Origin: Actinomycetes bacterium
GTDB taxonomy: Bacteria > Actinomycetota > Acidimicrobiia > Acidimicrobiales > Palsa-688
Assembly (NCBI GenBank): GCA_021808665.1
Contig: JAKBBA010000166.1
Coordinates: forward strand, 1-6,574
Reading direction: 5' to 3'
DNA: 6,574 nucleotides
Part shown: positions 6,023 to 6,574 of the stretch, one piece after another
Numbering within the stretch: the first letter of the stretch is position 1
Layout of the letters: every line of letters begins with the position of its first letter
Notes under the pieces: model-generated
Database searches by the model: none
What the model was told of the DNA's origin: nothing
What the model saw: only the letters and a program-made list of their open reading frames with translations
Program-made: the position numbers and the translations under genes

Positions 6023-6036
6023 ACTATCCAGATAGT
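6023..6036. promoter_or_regulatory. Palindrome upstream of the sufC-like gene
   Basis: ACTATC and GATAGT form perfect 6-bp inverted arms around CA. The right arm overlaps the first copy of the direct repeat that follows. It lies in the AT-rich divergent region 5964-6075, where a dimeric regulator controlling one or both genes would be expected to bind. Confidence 0.4.
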
Positions 6037-6063
6037 GCTAATAGGCCACATAGTGCTAATAGG
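6032..6063. repeat. Two 14-bp direct repeats, 18-bp period
   Basis: ATAGTGCTAATAGG occurs at 6032-6045 and again, identically, at 6050-6063, separated by CCAC. The second copy ends 12 bp before the ATG of the sufC-like gene, and TAGGAT (6060-6065), a possible -10 box, overlaps its end. The copies are nearly two helical turns apart, so they could be tandem sites on one face of the DNA. An Fe-S-responsive repressor of a suf operon is an attractive but unproven reader. Confidence 0.6.
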
Positions 6064-6075
6064 ATTGACGGTGCA

Positions 6076-6574
6076 ATGATCCCGCTTCTGCAGGTCGAAG
6101 ATCTCTACGCACAAGTTGGCGGGAAGCCTGTACTTCGAGGTGTCGATCTGGAACTGCGAACCGGTGAGTTCCACGCCGTTATGGGGCCGACCGGGCCTCC
6201 CGGCTCGGGGATCTCAGCGCTTGCGAATGCGCTGATGGGTGATCCGTCCATTCGGTTCACCTCGGGCACCATCCGATTCCACGGCGAGGACATCACCCGC
6301 TGGCCCCCCGACGTACGGGGCAAGGCTGGCCTGTTTCTGGCCTTCCAGCATCCCGAGGCGGTGCCGGGCCTGCCACTCACCCAGTTTCTCGGCCTGGCGC
6401 TGGCGGCAAGGGGCGGCCCCGACCGCTCCGTAGTCGAACTACGCGAGGCCGTTGCGGACTGGGCGAGGATTCTCGGGATCGAACCGGGGCTGGAGACGTG
6501 GTTTGTCGACGAGGGGTTGTCGGCGCATGACAGGAGCCTCCACGAGATACTGCAGATGGCGGTCCTCGAGCCCG
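6076..6574 (+). CDS. SufC-like ABC ATPase with degenerate Walker A and signature (3'-truncated)
   Basis: SufC is the ATPase of the SufBCD Fe-S cluster assembly scaffold. The 166 visible residues follow SufC closely: LLQVEDLYAQVGGKPVLRGVDLELRTGE (4-31), ANALMGDP (50-57), the Q-loop block GLFLAFQHPEAVPG (85-98, Gln91), and HEILQMAVLEP (156-166). Two essential motifs are altered. The P-loop reads GPTGPPGSGISA (37-48): three extra residues, with Ile46 where Lys is required and Ala48 for Thr. The SGGE signature region reads SAHDRSL (149-155). Walker B, the D-loop and the H-loop lie beyond the window. The frame is intact with no stops, so the protein may be a non-hydrolysing paralogue rather than a pseudogene. 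The ATG at 6076 has only a weak AGGA 11 nt upstream and may be near-leaderless. Because of the motif losses no gene symbol is assigned. Confidence 0.85.
   Translation, partial: MIPLLQVEDLYAQVGGKPVLRGVDLELRTGEFHAVMGPTGPPGSGISALANALMGDPSIRFTSGTIRFHGEDITRWPPDVRGKAGLFLAFQHPEAVPGLPLTQFLGLALAARGGPDRSVVELREAVADWARILGIEPGLETWFVDEGLSAHDRSLHEILQMAVLEP

Noticed and set aside
6065..6070. TTGACG as a -35 box for the sufC-like gene
   Set aside because: It lies 5 bp before the start codon and no -10 box follows at the right distance, so it cannot serve this gene.
5983..6174. 63-aa minus-strand ORF across the divergent promoter
   Set aside because: It runs through the repeat region and the 5' end of the sufC-like gene and has no family resemblance or good start signal.

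Overview
The window is GC-rich, gene-dense bacterial DNA. Its protein families (actinobacterial-type ThiE, a FadE-like acyl-CoA dehydrogenase, a debranching-enzyme-like glycosidase with a GDE_N_bis domain, SufC) and promoter spacing that suggests leaderless transcripts point to Actinomycetota, perhaps Acidimicrobiia. The phylum is a moderate-confidence inference; the class is a guess.

Layout: (1) 1-624 (+), thiE, thiamine-phosphate synthase, missing only its first residues. (2) 625-851, convergent gap with a small hairpin, a 12-bp palindrome and a protein-like open frame with no start. (3) 852-1661 (-), alpha/beta hydrolase whose GxSxG serine is alanine. (4) 1662-1984, a structured gap: inverted repeats, a two-part hairpin, and on the minus strand a promoter-like pair followed by a near-perfect Shine-Dalgarno sequence and a 14-17 codon mini-ORF, all pointing at the hydrolase. 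A doubtful 88-aa plus-strand ORF overlies it. (5) 1985-3100 (-), acyl-CoA dehydrogenase family protein without a glutamate at either usual catalytic site. (6) 3201-3803 (+), metallo-beta-lactamase-fold hydrolase with all metal ligands and a leaderless-type promoter. (7) 3828-5963 (-), 711-aa amylo-alpha-1,6-glucosidase-like glycosidase. (8) 5964-6075, divergent promoter region with an 18-bp-period direct repeat and a palindrome. (9) 6076-6574 (+), SufC-like ABC ATPase cut by the window end, with a disrupted Walker A and no recognisable ABC signature.

The genes do not form one pathway: strands alternate, and each gene seems to be its own unit or the edge of an operon outside the window (thiE to the left, a possible suf cluster to the right). 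Three of the six confident proteins keep their fold but lack residues normally essential for chemistry (hydrolase Ser, dehydrogenase Glu, SufC Walker A Lys plus signature). The SufC-like protein is the strongest lead: long stretches of SufC-specific sequence remain on either side of both lost motifs, in an unbroken frame. The second lead is the leader-like arrangement upstream of the hydrolase.
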